From assembly GCA_002733485.1 (NCBI GenBank), contig NVVU01000017.1, forward strand, positions 7,553-38,186: a stretch of 30,634 nt of DNA, in the 5' to 3' direction. How positions within the stretch are numbered: the first letter of the stretch is position 1; every line of letters starts with the position of its first letter. Positions 20,713-28,843 of the stretch are shown here, piece after piece. Made by a program: the position numbers and the translations under genes. The notes under the pieces were generated by a model that was not told the origin of the DNA, did no database searches, and worked only from the letters and a program-made list of their open reading frames with translations. Source of the DNA: Robiginitomaculum sp. (GTDB taxonomy: Bacteria > Pseudomonadota > Alphaproteobacteria > Caulobacterales > Maricaulaceae).

Positions 20713-21474
20713 TCAGCCGGTTTTTTTACGTGATGCCACAGGCCAATAGCCGGACAAAATGCGTTCGCCGGTTTTGCCGTTTTCCACTTCTTCCTGCACC
20801 CGCGCGCCAATCCCGGAAAGATTGTTGTTATGCATGCGGTAACAGAAAAGCGCCTCGGGGATATAAACCCCGGTCCATCCATTGCCGATAATGCGGCACC
20901 ATTTATCCTGTTTGGTACCCTTGCGCACGCTTTCATCAAACGGGGCCACCTGTTTCATGGCCTCCATCAACACCAGCGCCGGCTCAGGAATATAGCTCAA
21001 CGTGCGTATCAGATCCGCATCAAAGGGGGCAGAGCGGCCGCGTTCAAGAAACTCGCCATTGGCGGAGATCAGGTGACAGTCCATATAGACAAAGCCCACA
21101 TGCGTATCTTCGGCGCGGGCACGGTCCAGCACGGCCAGACACCGCACAATATGATTGTCCATCAGATAGTCATCAGAATCGAGAAGCAGGCAATATTGCC
21201 CGGATACCACTTCCATGGCGCGGTTTACGGCAGCCACCTTGCCGGCGTTTTTTTTCATCTCGATCAGGGAAATATCCAGCTTGCCTTTATAGGACGCAAT
21301 CAGGTCTCTGACGATTTCTACCGAATTGTCCGAGCTGGCATCATCAACAATGACAATTTCCAAAGGGGAATAATCCTGCCGCGACAGGCTGGCAATGGTT
21401 TCACCAATAAACTGGCCGTAATTATGGTTTGGAATAATAACCGATAACAGGACCGGCGCTGTACCACCACTCAT
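20713..21474 (-). CDS. Glycosyltransferase family 2 protein
   Basis: The 253-residue GT-A-fold protein starts with S-V-I-I-P-N-H-N-Y-G-Q-F-I and has the nucleotide-sugar motif V-D-D-A-S-S-D-N (Asp44/Asp45) and the metal-binding D-S-D-D at 99-102. The acceptor half contains K-Q-D-K-W-C-R-I, resembling the family's acceptor-loop D-x-x-W/L pattern. It would transfer a sugar to a glycan, lipid or protein in the cytoplasm; donor and acceptor are unknown. It lies 16 bp downstream of the sulfotransferase gene on the same strand and is probably co-transcribed, hinting at synthesis of a sulfated glycan. Its start lacks a strong ribosome site. Confidence 0.9.
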   Translation of the reverse strand: MSGGTAPVLLSVIIPNHNYGQFIGETIASLSRQDYSPLEIVIVDDASSDNSVEIVRDLIASYKGKLDISLIEMKKNAGKVAAVNRAMEVVSGQYCLLLDSDDYLMDNHIVRCLAVLDRARAEDTHVGFVYMDCHLISANGEFLERGRSAPFDADLIRTLSYIPEPALVLMEAMKQVAPFDESVRKGTKQDKWCRIIGNGWTGVYIPEALFCYRMHNNNLSGIGARVQEEVENGKTGERILSGYWPVASRKKTG

Positions 21475-21490
21475 AGACTATACCCACTTT

Positions 21491-22630
21491 TCACCTTAGC
21501 GCCCCCCGGGAACTGTACTCATTACCCCCGAAAAGGGTATTTGGAGCCGCTCGCAACTTTTCAAGCAGCGCCTTTGTAATACGCTCTATTTGTATTCTAT
21601 CCTTCGCAGCAATCGCAGCCTGTTTAGCGCTGCCATCACTTTGGAAGGTGCTCGTATCAGAATCATCCTTTGAATGGAAGCGAAACTGTGTACACATTTC
21701 TGCGATCACCGGTTCGTCCGGCACGAAGGAAAACCCTGACTCTAAAACCTGCTCCAGTGTATCAGGCCTTAGGTTATGATACTCTAAAGTCTTCACATTT
21801 GCCAATGAAGAATCCAGTATCACCTTGAAATAGTTATTATAACATTGCGCCAGATAGCTCACGTCATCCATTTTTTTCGCATCAGATGCACTTTTTCCTG
21901 TCAAAAAAGAGGCCTGCTGCCAGTTCTTTGCTACCAGAACGGCAGTGGTTTCCTTGATCACAGAGGCAATAACTTCCACCGGATCACGAAAAAGAAACAG
22001 GCTGTGCACCTCGGGAAAAGCGCGCGCGATGAAGTCCAGATATAACGTGTTCCAGCTGATGAATTTAACAAAACTGGCTTTCTCACTGCCCAGCCGGGGC
22101 CGGGTCAGCGCAAACACCAGATTGCGAAACATCTTCACAGTGTTCGCATCCAGGGGCATTTCGTTTTGCCACTCATGGGTTATCGCCGCCCAGAAGCCGC
22201 GTTGTAATGGTCCGCCCTGATTAACCACGCAGTGCGCGGGAATTCTGGCCAGCGCCTTGCCCAGCAAGGTCGAGCCACACCGTGAAGTATGAAAAATAAA
22301 GCCTGACGGGATCAATGCATCCTCTATCAGGTCATCAACCTCCAGCACGCTCATCGCTGTGGCAAAGGCGGTGGAGATCATATCGGCCTGTGCCAGACGC
22401 TCTATGGTGAACAAATGCTGCCAGTCCCTATAGGCATGGGTGCCGATATCAACCCAGTAAATCTTGCTGGCCTGTCCGGATTTGCTGGCGGGCTCGATCG
22501 CCGCCGGGATTAGGCCCGCATTGGTGCGGATACGCCGGATCGCCTCGTCATCAGGTAAAGGCGCGTCAAAGCGGCCCGGCAAAAGCCGCCCCACGACCTC
22601 ATGATCTGGCAAGGCATAAATCGGCACCAT
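21491..22630 (-). CDS. Sulfotransferase-family protein
   Basis: The 379-residue product has an unassigned N-terminal ~100 residues followed by a sulfotransferase-like domain. The 5'-phosphosulfate loop F-H-T-S-R-C-G-S-T-L-L-G-K-A-L is at ~113-127, and the 3'-phosphate motif L-F-L-F-R-D-P-V-E-V-I-A-S lies at ~211-223 (Arg215-Asp216-Pro217). Such enzymes move sulfate from PAPS to hydroxyl or amino groups of sugars, peptides or small molecules. ATG 22630 is chosen with GGTGG ~9 nt upstream; a TTG at 22639 abuts the same purine run and is unlikely. It forms a two-gene unit with the downstream glycosyltransferase. The upstream AT-rich DNA (22665-22695) contains a GCAAGC/GCTTGC inverted pair. Confidence 0.85.
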   Translation of the reverse strand: MVPIYALPDHEVVGRLLPGRFDAPLPDDEAIRRIRTNAGLIPAAIEPASKSGQASKIYWVDIGTHAYRDWQHLFTIERLAQADMISTAFATAMSVLEVDDLIEDALIPSGFIFHTSRCGSTLLGKALARIPAHCVVNQGGPLQRGFWAAITHEWQNEMPLDANTVKMFRNLVFALTRPRLGSEKASFVKFISWNTLYLDFIARAFPEVHSLFLFRDPVEVIASVIKETTAVLVAKNWQQASFLTGKSASDAKKMDDVSYLAQCYNNYFKVILDSSLANVKTLEYHNLRPDTLEQVLESGFSFVPDEPVIAEMCTQFRFHSKDDSDTSTFQSDGSAKQAAIAAKDRIQIERITKALLEKLRAAPNTLFGGNEYSSRGALR

Positions 22631-22816
22631 TTCGAACAACCACCCCGGCAGTTTTTATTTTTATGCAAGCTTTATATATACATGTTTATGCTTGCTTATC
22701 GTACCCATAACCCATAGCGGGACAAACGCAAAGGACTTGCGCCAGTACGGGGAAGTTCGGGTAAAGGCTTCCCCTTCATGCAGCTTTTCCTTGCACGAAC
22801 CTTCGGGGTTTGACAC

Positions 22817-22828
22817 TTTGCGCGCAAA
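22817..22828. promoter_or_regulatory. Perfect 12-bp palindrome upstream of the MmgE/PrpD gene
   Basis: TTTGCGCGCAAA lies 31 bp before the TTG start of the MmgE/PrpD gene, just after a TTGACA-like hexamer (22811-22815 region). The position and symmetry suit an operator; the binding protein is unknown. Confidence 0.35.
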
Positions 22829-22859
22829 TTAACTGCCCCTCTTCTGCTGGAGTCCCGTT

Positions 22860-24269
22860 TTGCACAACACCCCGGTCCAAGCCTATGGCCACTGGCTGGC
22901 CACCACCGCTAATGACTGGCCAGACGAGGCACGCCATTCCGCCTGGCGCGAGCTGATCGACCAGATCGGCGTTACCGTGCCCGGCACGGCTGAACCGGCG
23001 GCAAAAATCGCCGCGCAAGTGGTCAGCGAATGGGGTACTGGCCCCAGCATGGCTGCCGGACAAAGCACGCGTCTTGCCGCACCCTGGGCCGCACTGGTCA
23101 ACGGCACGGCGGGGCATGCGCTGGACTTTGATGATAATTTTGACCCCTCCAAATCCCACGCCACCACCGTTCTGTATCCGGCCATATTGGCCCTGGCGGA
23201 ACAGGAAGGCGCCTCCGGTGCTGCCTGCATTGACGCCTATATTTGCGGCCTGCAGATCATTGGAAAGGTGGGCCAGGGGGTAAACCCCTATCACCGGGAC
23301 CGGGGTTGGCATGCCACCGCCACTTTGGGCGCTGTTGGCGCGGCGGCGGCGTGTGCCCGCCTGTTACGTCTTGACGAAGAGCGCGCCGCCATCGCCATTT
23401 CGCTTTCCACCAGCATGGCGGCGGGGTTCATGTCGCAATTTGGCACCATGGCCAAGCCTTTGCATGCCGGTCTGGCGGCCAAGGCCGGGATTATGGCTGC
23501 CTCATTTGCCCGCGCCGGCATCACCGCCAGCATGAACACGCTGGATGGCAAAAATGCTATGAACCATTTGATGGTCGGGCCGGATTATGAACATTTGCGT
23601 GATCACCTGACCAATCCGGACCACGGCCATTCCCTGACCTTTGATACCCAGAATATCGGCGAGCCATTGCTGATCACCGAACATGCCTTTCGGGTGAAGC
23701 GCTTTGCCAATTGCGGCGCGTCTCACCGGGCGCTGGACGGGCTTTTGATGCTGCGCGAAGAACACGGCTTTGGGGCCGATGACGTGGAACGGGTGGATAT
23801 TACTTTGCCGCAAGTGCATGTGAACAATCTGATGTATCATGACCCGCAAGACCCCTTGCAGGCTAAATTCTCCTTTGAATATGCCCTTGGCACCGCCTTG
23901 CTGAGCGGTAATTTAACACTGTCAGACTTCACCCAGGAGGCCGTGATGCGCCCCGCCGTGCGCGCCCTTTATCCGCGCATTCATCTGCATGGTGTGGATG
24001 CGCTGGAGGGGGCTTGCCCGACCGAGGTCAAGATTACCCTGAATGACGGTACCGTTTATGAAACCGTACGCGCCATGCCATTGGGCAGCAAAGCGGCACC
24101 GTTTAGCGACGGACAATACTGGACCAAATTTGAAAACTGCGCCGCCCCTTATATGGACACGCAAAGCCTGAACGGCCTGAAAAACGCCCTGAATAATTTT
24201 ACGGCTCTGGATGACATTACGGAAATGACCCGTTATCTCGCCAAGCCCCTGAAATGCAGAGAAACATGA
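22860..24269 (+). CDS. MmgE/PrpD-family protein (2-methylcitrate dehydratase / cis-aconitate decarboxylase-like)
   Basis: The 469-residue protein fits the MmgE/PrpD fold: G-T-A-G-H-A-L-D-F-D-D-N-F near residues 83-95, S-H-A-T-T-V-L-Y-P-A-I-L-A-L, W-H-A-T-A-T-L-G-A-V-G-A-A-A-A, the central Q-F-G-T-M-A-K-P-L-H-A-G-L-A-A and K-R-F-A-N-C-G-A-S-H-R-A. Family members dehydrate 2-methylcitrate, decarboxylate cis-aconitate or racemise/hydrate related acids. No prpB, prpC or acnD is nearby, so the propionate pathway is not supported. The start is TTG, supported by GGAG 7 nt upstream. Its stop overlaps the next gene's ATG by 4 nt, an unusual coupling with a nucleotidyltransferase. Confidence 0.9.
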   Translation: MHNTPVQAYGHWLATTANDWPDEARHSAWRELIDQIGVTVPGTAEPAAKIAAQVVSEWGTGPSMAAGQSTRLAAPWAALVNGTAGHALDFDDNFDPSKSHATTVLYPAILALAEQEGASGAACIDAYICGLQIIGKVGQGVNPYHRDRGWHATATLGAVGAAAACARLLRLDEERAAIAISLSTSMAAGFMSQFGTMAKPLHAGLAAKAGIMAASFARAGITASMNTLDGKNAMNHLMVGPDYEHLRDHLTNPDHGHSLTFDTQNIGEPLLITEHAFRVKRFANCGASHRALDGLLMLREEHGFGADDVERVDITLPQVHVNNLMYHDPQDPLQAKFSFEYALGTALLSGNLTLSDFTQEAVMRPAVRALYPRIHLHGVDALEGACPTEVKITLNDGTVYETVRAMPLGSKAAPFSDGQYWTKFENCAAPYMDTQSLNGLKNALNNFTALDDITEMTRYLAKPLKCRET

Positions 24270-25093
24270 TGAGCAATACCTCCCCCTCCCCCATTCGCCC
24301 GGCCGTTCTGGTGCTGGCCGCCAGTCGCGCCGGGGCCGATGACCCGGTGGCACAGCTTAAAGGCACCACGCACAAATGCCTGGCCCCTATTGACGGGGTG
24401 GTGATGCTGGTCCGGGTAGTGCAGGCCATTCTGGATGCCAACGTGATGGGGAAGATTTATGTCTCCATCGAAAGTGAAGATTTGCTGCGCACCGTGCCGG
24501 AACTGGCGCAATGGCTGGACGATAGCACCATTCAGATAGCCCCGGTGCGGGGCAATCTGGCCGACAGCGTGCTGGCCGCCGCCAAGATGATGGAACCGGC
24601 CTTCCCCATGATCATCACCACCGGAGACAACGCCCTGCACACCGCGGAGATTTTACAGGATTTTGTCGGCCAGTTTTTGACCATGAAAGGCGATGCCGCC
24701 GCCGGCTTTACCACCGCAGAAACCGTCATTGCAGAGTTCCCCGAAGTGGGCCTGGCCTATCACCGCCTGAAAGACGGTGGCTATTCATCTTGCAATCTTT
24801 ATGCGTTTCGGTCCGACAAGGCACTGACCGCTGTGCGCATATTTGAAGGCGGCGGCCAGTTTGGCAAACGCCCCATGCGTATAATCAAGGCGTTTGGCAT
24901 TTCGCCCTTCATTTTGTACAAATTTCGTCTGGTAACTCTGGATGAATTATTGCAAGGCATTGCCAGAAAAATGGGCATAACTGCGGATATTATCATGTTG
25001 CCCTATGCTTATGGCCCCATTGATGTGGACAATATTTCGTTTTTTGAAATCTCGGAACGGGCATTAAAAGAACGCCGGATGGCTGAAAAATAA
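24266..25093 (+). CDS. Nucleotidyltransferase-family (NTP-transferase, GT-A fold) protein
   Basis: The ~275-residue product begins P-A-V-L-V-L-A-A-S-R-A-G-A-D-D-P-V-A, a form of the L-A-x-G-x-G-x-R/K loop of NTP transferases (MobA, IspD, GlmU types), followed by H-K-C-L-A-P-I-D-G-V-V-M-L-V-R-V and I-I-T-T-G-D-N-A as the metal-binding strand. The nucleotide loop is atypical (S-R-A-G-A-D-D instead of G-x-G-T/S-R), so the product could be a divergent cofactor or sugar-phosphate nucleotidyltransferase. The 4-nt overlap with the MmgE/PrpD gene at ATG 24266 makes translation coupled. An upstream ATG at 24254 lies inside the preceding gene and is less likely. The substrate is unknown. Confidence 0.8.
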   Translation: MMSNTSPSPIRPAVLVLAASRAGADDPVAQLKGTTHKCLAPIDGVVMLVRVVQAILDANVMGKIYVSIESEDLLRTVPELAQWLDDSTIQIAPVRGNLADSVLAAAKMMEPAFPMIITTGDNALHTAEILQDFVGQFLTMKGDAAAGFTTAETVIAEFPEVGLAYHRLKDGGYSSCNLYAFRSDKALTAVRIFEGGGQFGKRPMRIIKAFGISPFILYKFRLVTLDELLQGIARKMGITADIIMLPYAYGPIDVDNISFFEISERALKERRMAEK

Positions 25094-25140
25094 CTCCCTT
25101 CACTTCGCCTTTCATCGCGGGGATAAATCTAAGGCATCCG

Positions 25141-25186
25141 AGGGCCGCCGGGCGGCCCTAGTCTTGGGGTTCACATTCATGAACCC
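25141..25186 (+). terminator. Two consecutive stem-loops between the nucleotidyltransferase and DUF2793 genes
   Basis: The first hairpin is AGGGCCGC/GCGGCCCT (25141-25159, 3-nt loop) and the second GGGTTCA/TGAACCC (25167-25186, 6-nt loop). Neither is followed by a T-run, so they could be a Rho-dependent or weak end of the upstream transcript, or a structured leader for the tail/spike-type module. Confidence 0.45.
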
Positions 25187-25200
25187 ACGGGACGACGAGG

Positions 25201-25920
25201 ATGAACGAAACCCCCAATCTGGTATTGCCCTATATTCTTGAGGCACAGGCGCAAAAGCACGTTACCCATAACGAGGCCATTCGCGCCCTGGATGCGCTGG
25301 TACAGCTGGTCATTACCAGCCAGACCCTTGCCGCCCCGCCAGCCGCGCCATTAGAGGGCGAGCGCTATATCATCGCCGCCGGAGCCACTGGTTTATGGAC
25401 GGGCAAGGATACCCGGATCGCCGCCTGGCAGGATGGGGCCTGGGCCTATTATTTGCCCAAAGCCGGCTGGCAAGCCTGGGTCATCGACCAGGTGCAGATG
25501 CTCTATTTTGATGGCACGGTCTGGCAATTGCCGCCCCGGGGCCTGAGCTTTGTTGCCAATGCCTCGCTAAACGGTGCCCAGACCCGCTTTGATATTCTGG
25601 AAGAAGACATCGCCCTTGCCGGGGCCTTTACCGACAGCACCATTGTCATCCCTGATCGGGCCATTGTGTTTGCAGTCACCAGCCGCACCACCACCGCCAT
25701 TACCGGGGCCAGCGGTTATGATTGCGGCATTATTGGTGATCCGGCCAAATATGGCGGTGCGCTGAACATAATCGCCGGCAGCACCAATTCCGGCGTGACC
25801 GGCCCCACCGCTTTTTATGCCAGCACTCCCGTTCGCCTGACCGCTAATGCAGCAAACTTTACCGGCGGCAGCGTACGCATTGGCATCCATTTGATGCTGT
25901 GCCGCGCCCCCACTTCCTGA
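25201..25920 (+). CDS. DUF2793-containing phage/gene-transfer-agent-type structural protein
   Basis: The 239-residue product has a clear DUF2793 pattern: N-L-V-L-P-Y-I-L-E-A-Q-A-Q-K-H-V-T-H-N-E near the start, L-D-A-L-V-Q-L, P-P-A-A-P-x-E-G-E-R-Y-I-I, A-T-G-L-W-T-G and repeated W-x-D-G-A-W / G-W-x-A-W-V motifs. The domain occurs in alphaproteobacterial prophages and near gene-transfer-agent clusters as a tail- or fibre-associated part. The C-terminal ~100 residues are Thr/Ala/Gly-rich beta-structure. It heads a three-gene plus-strand unit with the spike-base-like and fibre genes; no capsid, portal or terminase gene is in the window. Confidence 0.85.
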   Translation: MNETPNLVLPYILEAQAQKHVTHNEAIRALDALVQLVITSQTLAAPPAAPLEGERYIIAAGATGLWTGKDTRIAAWQDGAWAYYLPKAGWQAWVIDQVQMLYFDGTVWQLPPRGLSFVANASLNGAQTRFDILEEDIALAGAFTDSTIVIPDRAIVFAVTSRTTTAITGASGYDCGIIGDPAKYGGALNIIAGSTNSGVTGPTAFYASTPVRLTANAANFTGGSVRIGIHLMLCRAPTS

Positions 25921-25951
25921 TTTTACTCGCAGCAAACCAAGGACTTATACA

Positions 25952-26215
25952 ATGAGCGACCCTTTTCCCTATACTGCCACCGGCATGAGTGGCCCGGCCA
26001 TTGATGCCTTTGCCATCACCCCTGACGATGCCATTGATTTGGCACAAATCACCCGGGCGCTTTATAGCGGCGCTGGCGGCGATCTCGCCGTCATCATGCA
26101 AGGCGGCGGTGCCGTCACCTTCAAGGCCGTGCCCGCCGGTGTTATTCTGCCCTTGCGGGTTAAACGGGTTATGTCGACCGGCACAACGGCTCTTGATCTG
26201 CGTGGGCTGGTTTAA
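25952..26215 (+). CDS. Spike-base-like protein (RCAP_rcc01079 type)
   Basis: The 87-residue product matches, by recollection, the small spike base protein next to the Rhodobacter capsulatus gene transfer agent: A-F-A-I-T-P-D-D-A-I-D-L near the start, R-A-L-Y-S-G-A-G-G-D-L-A-V, V-T-F-K-A-V-P-A-G-V-I-L-P-L-R-V-K-R-V and a final S-T-G-T-T-A. In that system it is thought to anchor head spikes or fibres. The stop codon shares one base with the next ATG (TAATG), so the fibre is translated in step, as expected for a base/fibre pair. Confidence 0.78.
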   Translation: MSDPFPYTATGMSGPAIDAFAITPDDAIDLAQITRALYSGAGGDLAVIMQGGGAVTFKAVPAGVILPLRVKRVMSTGTTALDLRGLV

Positions 26216-27687
26216 TGATAGGGTTGGGACTTCGCATTACATCGGGGGCGGCGCATAATGCCTTGCCCGGCATTGCCGCGCCTGCACTTACCCTTACCGG
26301 CGGCACGGTGGATGCGCCGCTGCTACCACAGCTCAATACCGGCACCTTCACACTGGAACATGGCGCGATGGACACCCACGCCAGCACCGATTGGCAAATC
26401 GCCACCGATGCAGCGTTTACCAATGTGGTATGGTCGGCGCCGGGCAGTCTCGGCCTTACCCAGATCACCATTGGCCTGGCCCTGAACGAGACCAGCACCT
26501 ATTATGCCCGCGCCCGTCATAACGGCGCAAATTACCAGTCCAAATACAATGCAGCGGTTATGTTCAATACCCTGACGGTATCGGTGGCCACGCCCGCCAT
26601 TACCAGCCCGGCGGCGGCGGCCATTGGTATGGGCGAAACCCCGACCATGACTTCATCCCCCTTTACCGTTACCAATGGCACCGATGTTCACGCCAGCACT
26701 GACTGGCAGATAGCGGCCGATGCCGGTTTCACGGCCATTGTCGCGCAGAGTCTGGCCGATGCCACCAATCAGGAAAGTTGGGCCGTCCCGGCTGGAAATC
26801 TTTTGGTGAACACCGGCTATTTCGTCCGCGTGCGCCATACCGGTGCCGTACAGGGCACCAGTGCCTGGTCACTGGCCATCAACTTCACCACGGCGGCCAC
26901 GTTTGGGTGGGGGCCAATTAGTGGGGCGTCATATGATGCCGTGTCATTCTCTGTTGCAATACAGGATGGACAGCCAACAGAGGTTGCATTCTCTAGCGAC
27001 GGAACAAAGATGTATGTCGTCGGCATTACCAGTGACACGGTTTACCAATACAGCCTTTCCACGGCATGGGACTTATCAACAGCCTTCTATGCCAGTAAGT
27101 CTGTGTCCGTTTCTACGCAGAGCACAGAACCAAGGGGAGTAACATTTTCATCAGACGGGACAAGGATGTACATTACAAGTATCAGTCCCTCAGATACAAT
27201 TTACCAATACGCTCTTACCATTGCCTGGGATTTAGCCACGGCCAGCTACGCCAGTAAATCACTGCTTGTCACATCACAGGCATCACTCCCTGCATCGGTC
27301 CAGTTCAACGATATCGGCACAAAGATGTACGTTGCCGATCTTGGAAGCGACGGCATTTACCAATACACACTCACTACCGCGTGGGATTTATCCACAGCCA
27401 GCTATGCAAGCAAGTCATTCTCTGCTGCATCTCAGGATACCGCAGTAACCTCGCTCGCATTCAAGACTGACGGCACAAAGATGTATGTCGCCGGGCAGGT
27501 AAACGACACGGTGTACCAATACAGCCTGTCAACAGCCTGGGACGTATCGACAGCCAGTTATGACACCAATTCATTCTCTGTTGGTACACAGGATGGCAAG
27601 CCCACGGGAATCGCATTCAAATCAGATGGGACTAGGCTCTATCTGTGCGGAGACTTTAACAATAAGGTTTATCAATACTCATTTTAG
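26215..27687 (+). CDS. Tail/head-fibre-like protein: FN3-like domains plus beta-propeller repeats
   Basis: The 490-residue protein has an N-terminal half with two fibronectin-III/Ig-like modules sharing H-A-S-T-D-W-Q-I-A and Y-x-R-x-R-H, then a C-terminal half (244-490) of five ~52-residue repeats with D-G-T-K-M-Y-V and V-Y-Q-Y-S-L-S-T-A-W-D consensus strands. Such repeats form propeller blades and occur in phage receptor-binding fibres and surface proteins. It overlaps the spike-base gene by one base, so a host-binding fibre on a phage-like particle is the simplest reading. Base use changes near 26900: the first half is GC-rich and GCC/ACC-biased, the second uses more ACA, AAG, TCA and AGG, suggesting module exchange. 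Confidence 0.8.
   Translation: MIGLGLRITSGAAHNALPGIAAPALTLTGGTVDAPLLPQLNTGTFTLEHGAMDTHASTDWQIATDAAFTNVVWSAPGSLGLTQITIGLALNETSTYYARARHNGANYQSKYNAAVMFNTLTVSVATPAITSPAAAAIGMGETPTMTSSPFTVTNGTDVHASTDWQIAADAGFTAIVAQSLADATNQESWAVPAGNLLVNTGYFVRVRHTGAVQGTSAWSLAINFTTAATFGWGPISGASYDAVSFSVAIQDGQPTEVAFSSDGTKMYVVGITSDTVYQYSLSTAWDLSTAFYASKSVSVSTQSTEPRGVTFSSDGTRMYITSISPSDTIYQYALTIAWDLATASYASKSLLVTSQASLPASVQFNDIGTKMYVADLGSDGIYQYTLTTAWDLSTASYASKSFSAASQDTAVTSLAFKTDGTKMYVAGQVNDTVYQYSLSTAWDVSTASYDTNSFSVGTQDGKPTGIAFKSDGTRLYLCGDFNNKVYQYSF
26944..27684 (+). repeat. Tandem 156-bp propeller-blade repeats
   Basis: Five in-frame units start at S-F/V/L-S/L-V-like positions 26944, 27100, 27259, 27415 and 27571; the fifth is cut at 38 residues. 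Each encodes x-D-G-T-K-M-Y-V-x-x-x-x-D-x-V-Y-Q-Y near its middle and A-W-D-L-S-T-A-S-Y-A-S-K near its end. Units 1 and 4 are close at the DNA level in the Y-Q-Y-S-L-S-T-A-W-D segment. Confidence 0.88.
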
Positions 27688-27730
27688 GGTCTAGACTCAT
27701 GCAGACAGTTTGGACCCTGGGGAGATGGAC

Positions 27731-28828
27731 GTGAAGTGGATAATTGCACTGACTGGCTTTGTGGCACTTGGCGTAGGTGGTATCCATTATGACGTTTTTG
27801 CCAGCCTGCCGGGGGGCGCCGGGATTCGAACTCTTGAAACCTCTTTGCAAAATCGGGCCGAGCGCTCCTTACACAGCGCCAATATGGACTGGGCAACCGT
27901 GGAGCTACATGGCCAGAAGGCTTTTCTGACGGGAACGGCCCCTTCCGACGACGCGCGTGAAAAAGTACGCATGATTGTACAACATAGCACCGGCAAAGGT
28001 GGGGTAGTCATGGGTGCCATCACATCGGTGGATACTGATCAGATTACAATATTGGAGAAAAAACAACCTGACATCTGGCAAGCGCAAAAGCTGCCCAATA
28101 GCCAATGGACTTTTTCCGGCAGTATTGGCGATGACAAGAGCAGGCAGGCCCTGATTGATTTGATCACCCAGGCCGATCTAGCCTCCCCGGACAGCATTCA
28201 GGACCGCATGCAACTCAAATCCGGCATGATCAAGGATTGGGACCAGCACGCACAAATGCTTTTAGAGGCATTAACGCAGTTGGATGCGGGCACCGTGCGT
28301 ATGCGCGGCAACAATCTCAGCCTGCAAGGCAGCACAGACAATGCGCAAATCAAAAGCAAAGTGGAAGACCAGCTCAAACAATTAACACCGCCAGCCAATG
28401 CAACCATATCAGTGGTATTAACGGTACCGCCGGAAGCGGCGCAAAAAGCGTCTGATCCCTATGATCGCGCCGGGTGCCAACAGCTTTTCGCCCAGGCCCT
28501 GGGCAAAAACAACATCCATTTTGCGACATCCAAGGCCATTATTGATTCCAACAGCTATGCTCTTATGGACAATTTGGCGGCACTGGCCGCAAAATGTGCA
28601 AAACAGCCGTTGATCATATCTGGCCATACCGATCATTTAGGTGACCCCGCCTTCAATAACTGGCTGTCTTTGCAACGCGCATTGGCCGTAAAAAAATATC
28701 TTGTAAACAAAGACATAGATGAAAAAACTCTACGTGCGCGCGGTGCGGGGTCTTCTGAACCTCTGTGTACAAAGAACACCCGTTCTTGCCGCCAGCGCAA
28801 CCGCCGGATAGAAATAACCATAGAGTAG
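27731..28828 (+). CDS. OmpA-family cell-envelope protein with N-terminal BON-like region
   Basis: The ~365-residue protein has an N-terminal hydrophobic anchor (~3-25), a BON-like region (~36-100, with W-A-T-V-E-L-H-G-Q-K-A-F-L-T-G-T-A), a second similar region (~190-240) and a C-terminal OmpA peptidoglycan-binding domain (~250-365) with S-G-H-T-D301-H-L-G, L-S-L-Q-R-A and N-R-R-I-E-I at the end, so the diaminopimelate-binding Asp and Arg are present. It should tether the envelope to peptidoglycan. I choose GTG 27731 because GGAG is 6 nt upstream; ATG 27725 abuts that same purine run and the TTG at 27710 has none. The next gene starts 15 bp later and is likely co-transcribed. Confidence 0.88.
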   Translation: MKWIIALTGFVALGVGGIHYDVFASLPGGAGIRTLETSLQNRAERSLHSANMDWATVELHGQKAFLTGTAPSDDAREKVRMIVQHSTGKGGVVMGAITSVDTDQITILEKKQPDIWQAQKLPNSQWTFSGSIGDDKSRQALIDLITQADLASPDSIQDRMQLKSGMIKDWDQHAQMLLEALTQLDAGTVRMRGNNLSLQGSTDNAQIKSKVEDQLKQLTPPANATISVVLTVPPEAAQKASDPYDRAGCQQLFAQALGKNNIHFATSKAIIDSNSYALMDNLAALAAKCAKQPLIISGHTDHLGDPAFNNWLSLQRALAVKKYLVNKDIDEKTLRARGAGSSEPLCTKNTRSCRQRNRRIEITIE

Positions 28829-28843
28829 GGAAAGGACCGAACC

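Noticed and set aside
22860..24269. 2-methylcitrate cycle locus
   Set aside because: Only the MmgE/PrpD protein is present, with no methylcitrate synthase or lyase nearby; the family covers several reactions.
26944..27684. 156-bp repeats considered as a non-coding tandem array
   Set aside because: They keep frame throughout and encode propeller-blade motifs.
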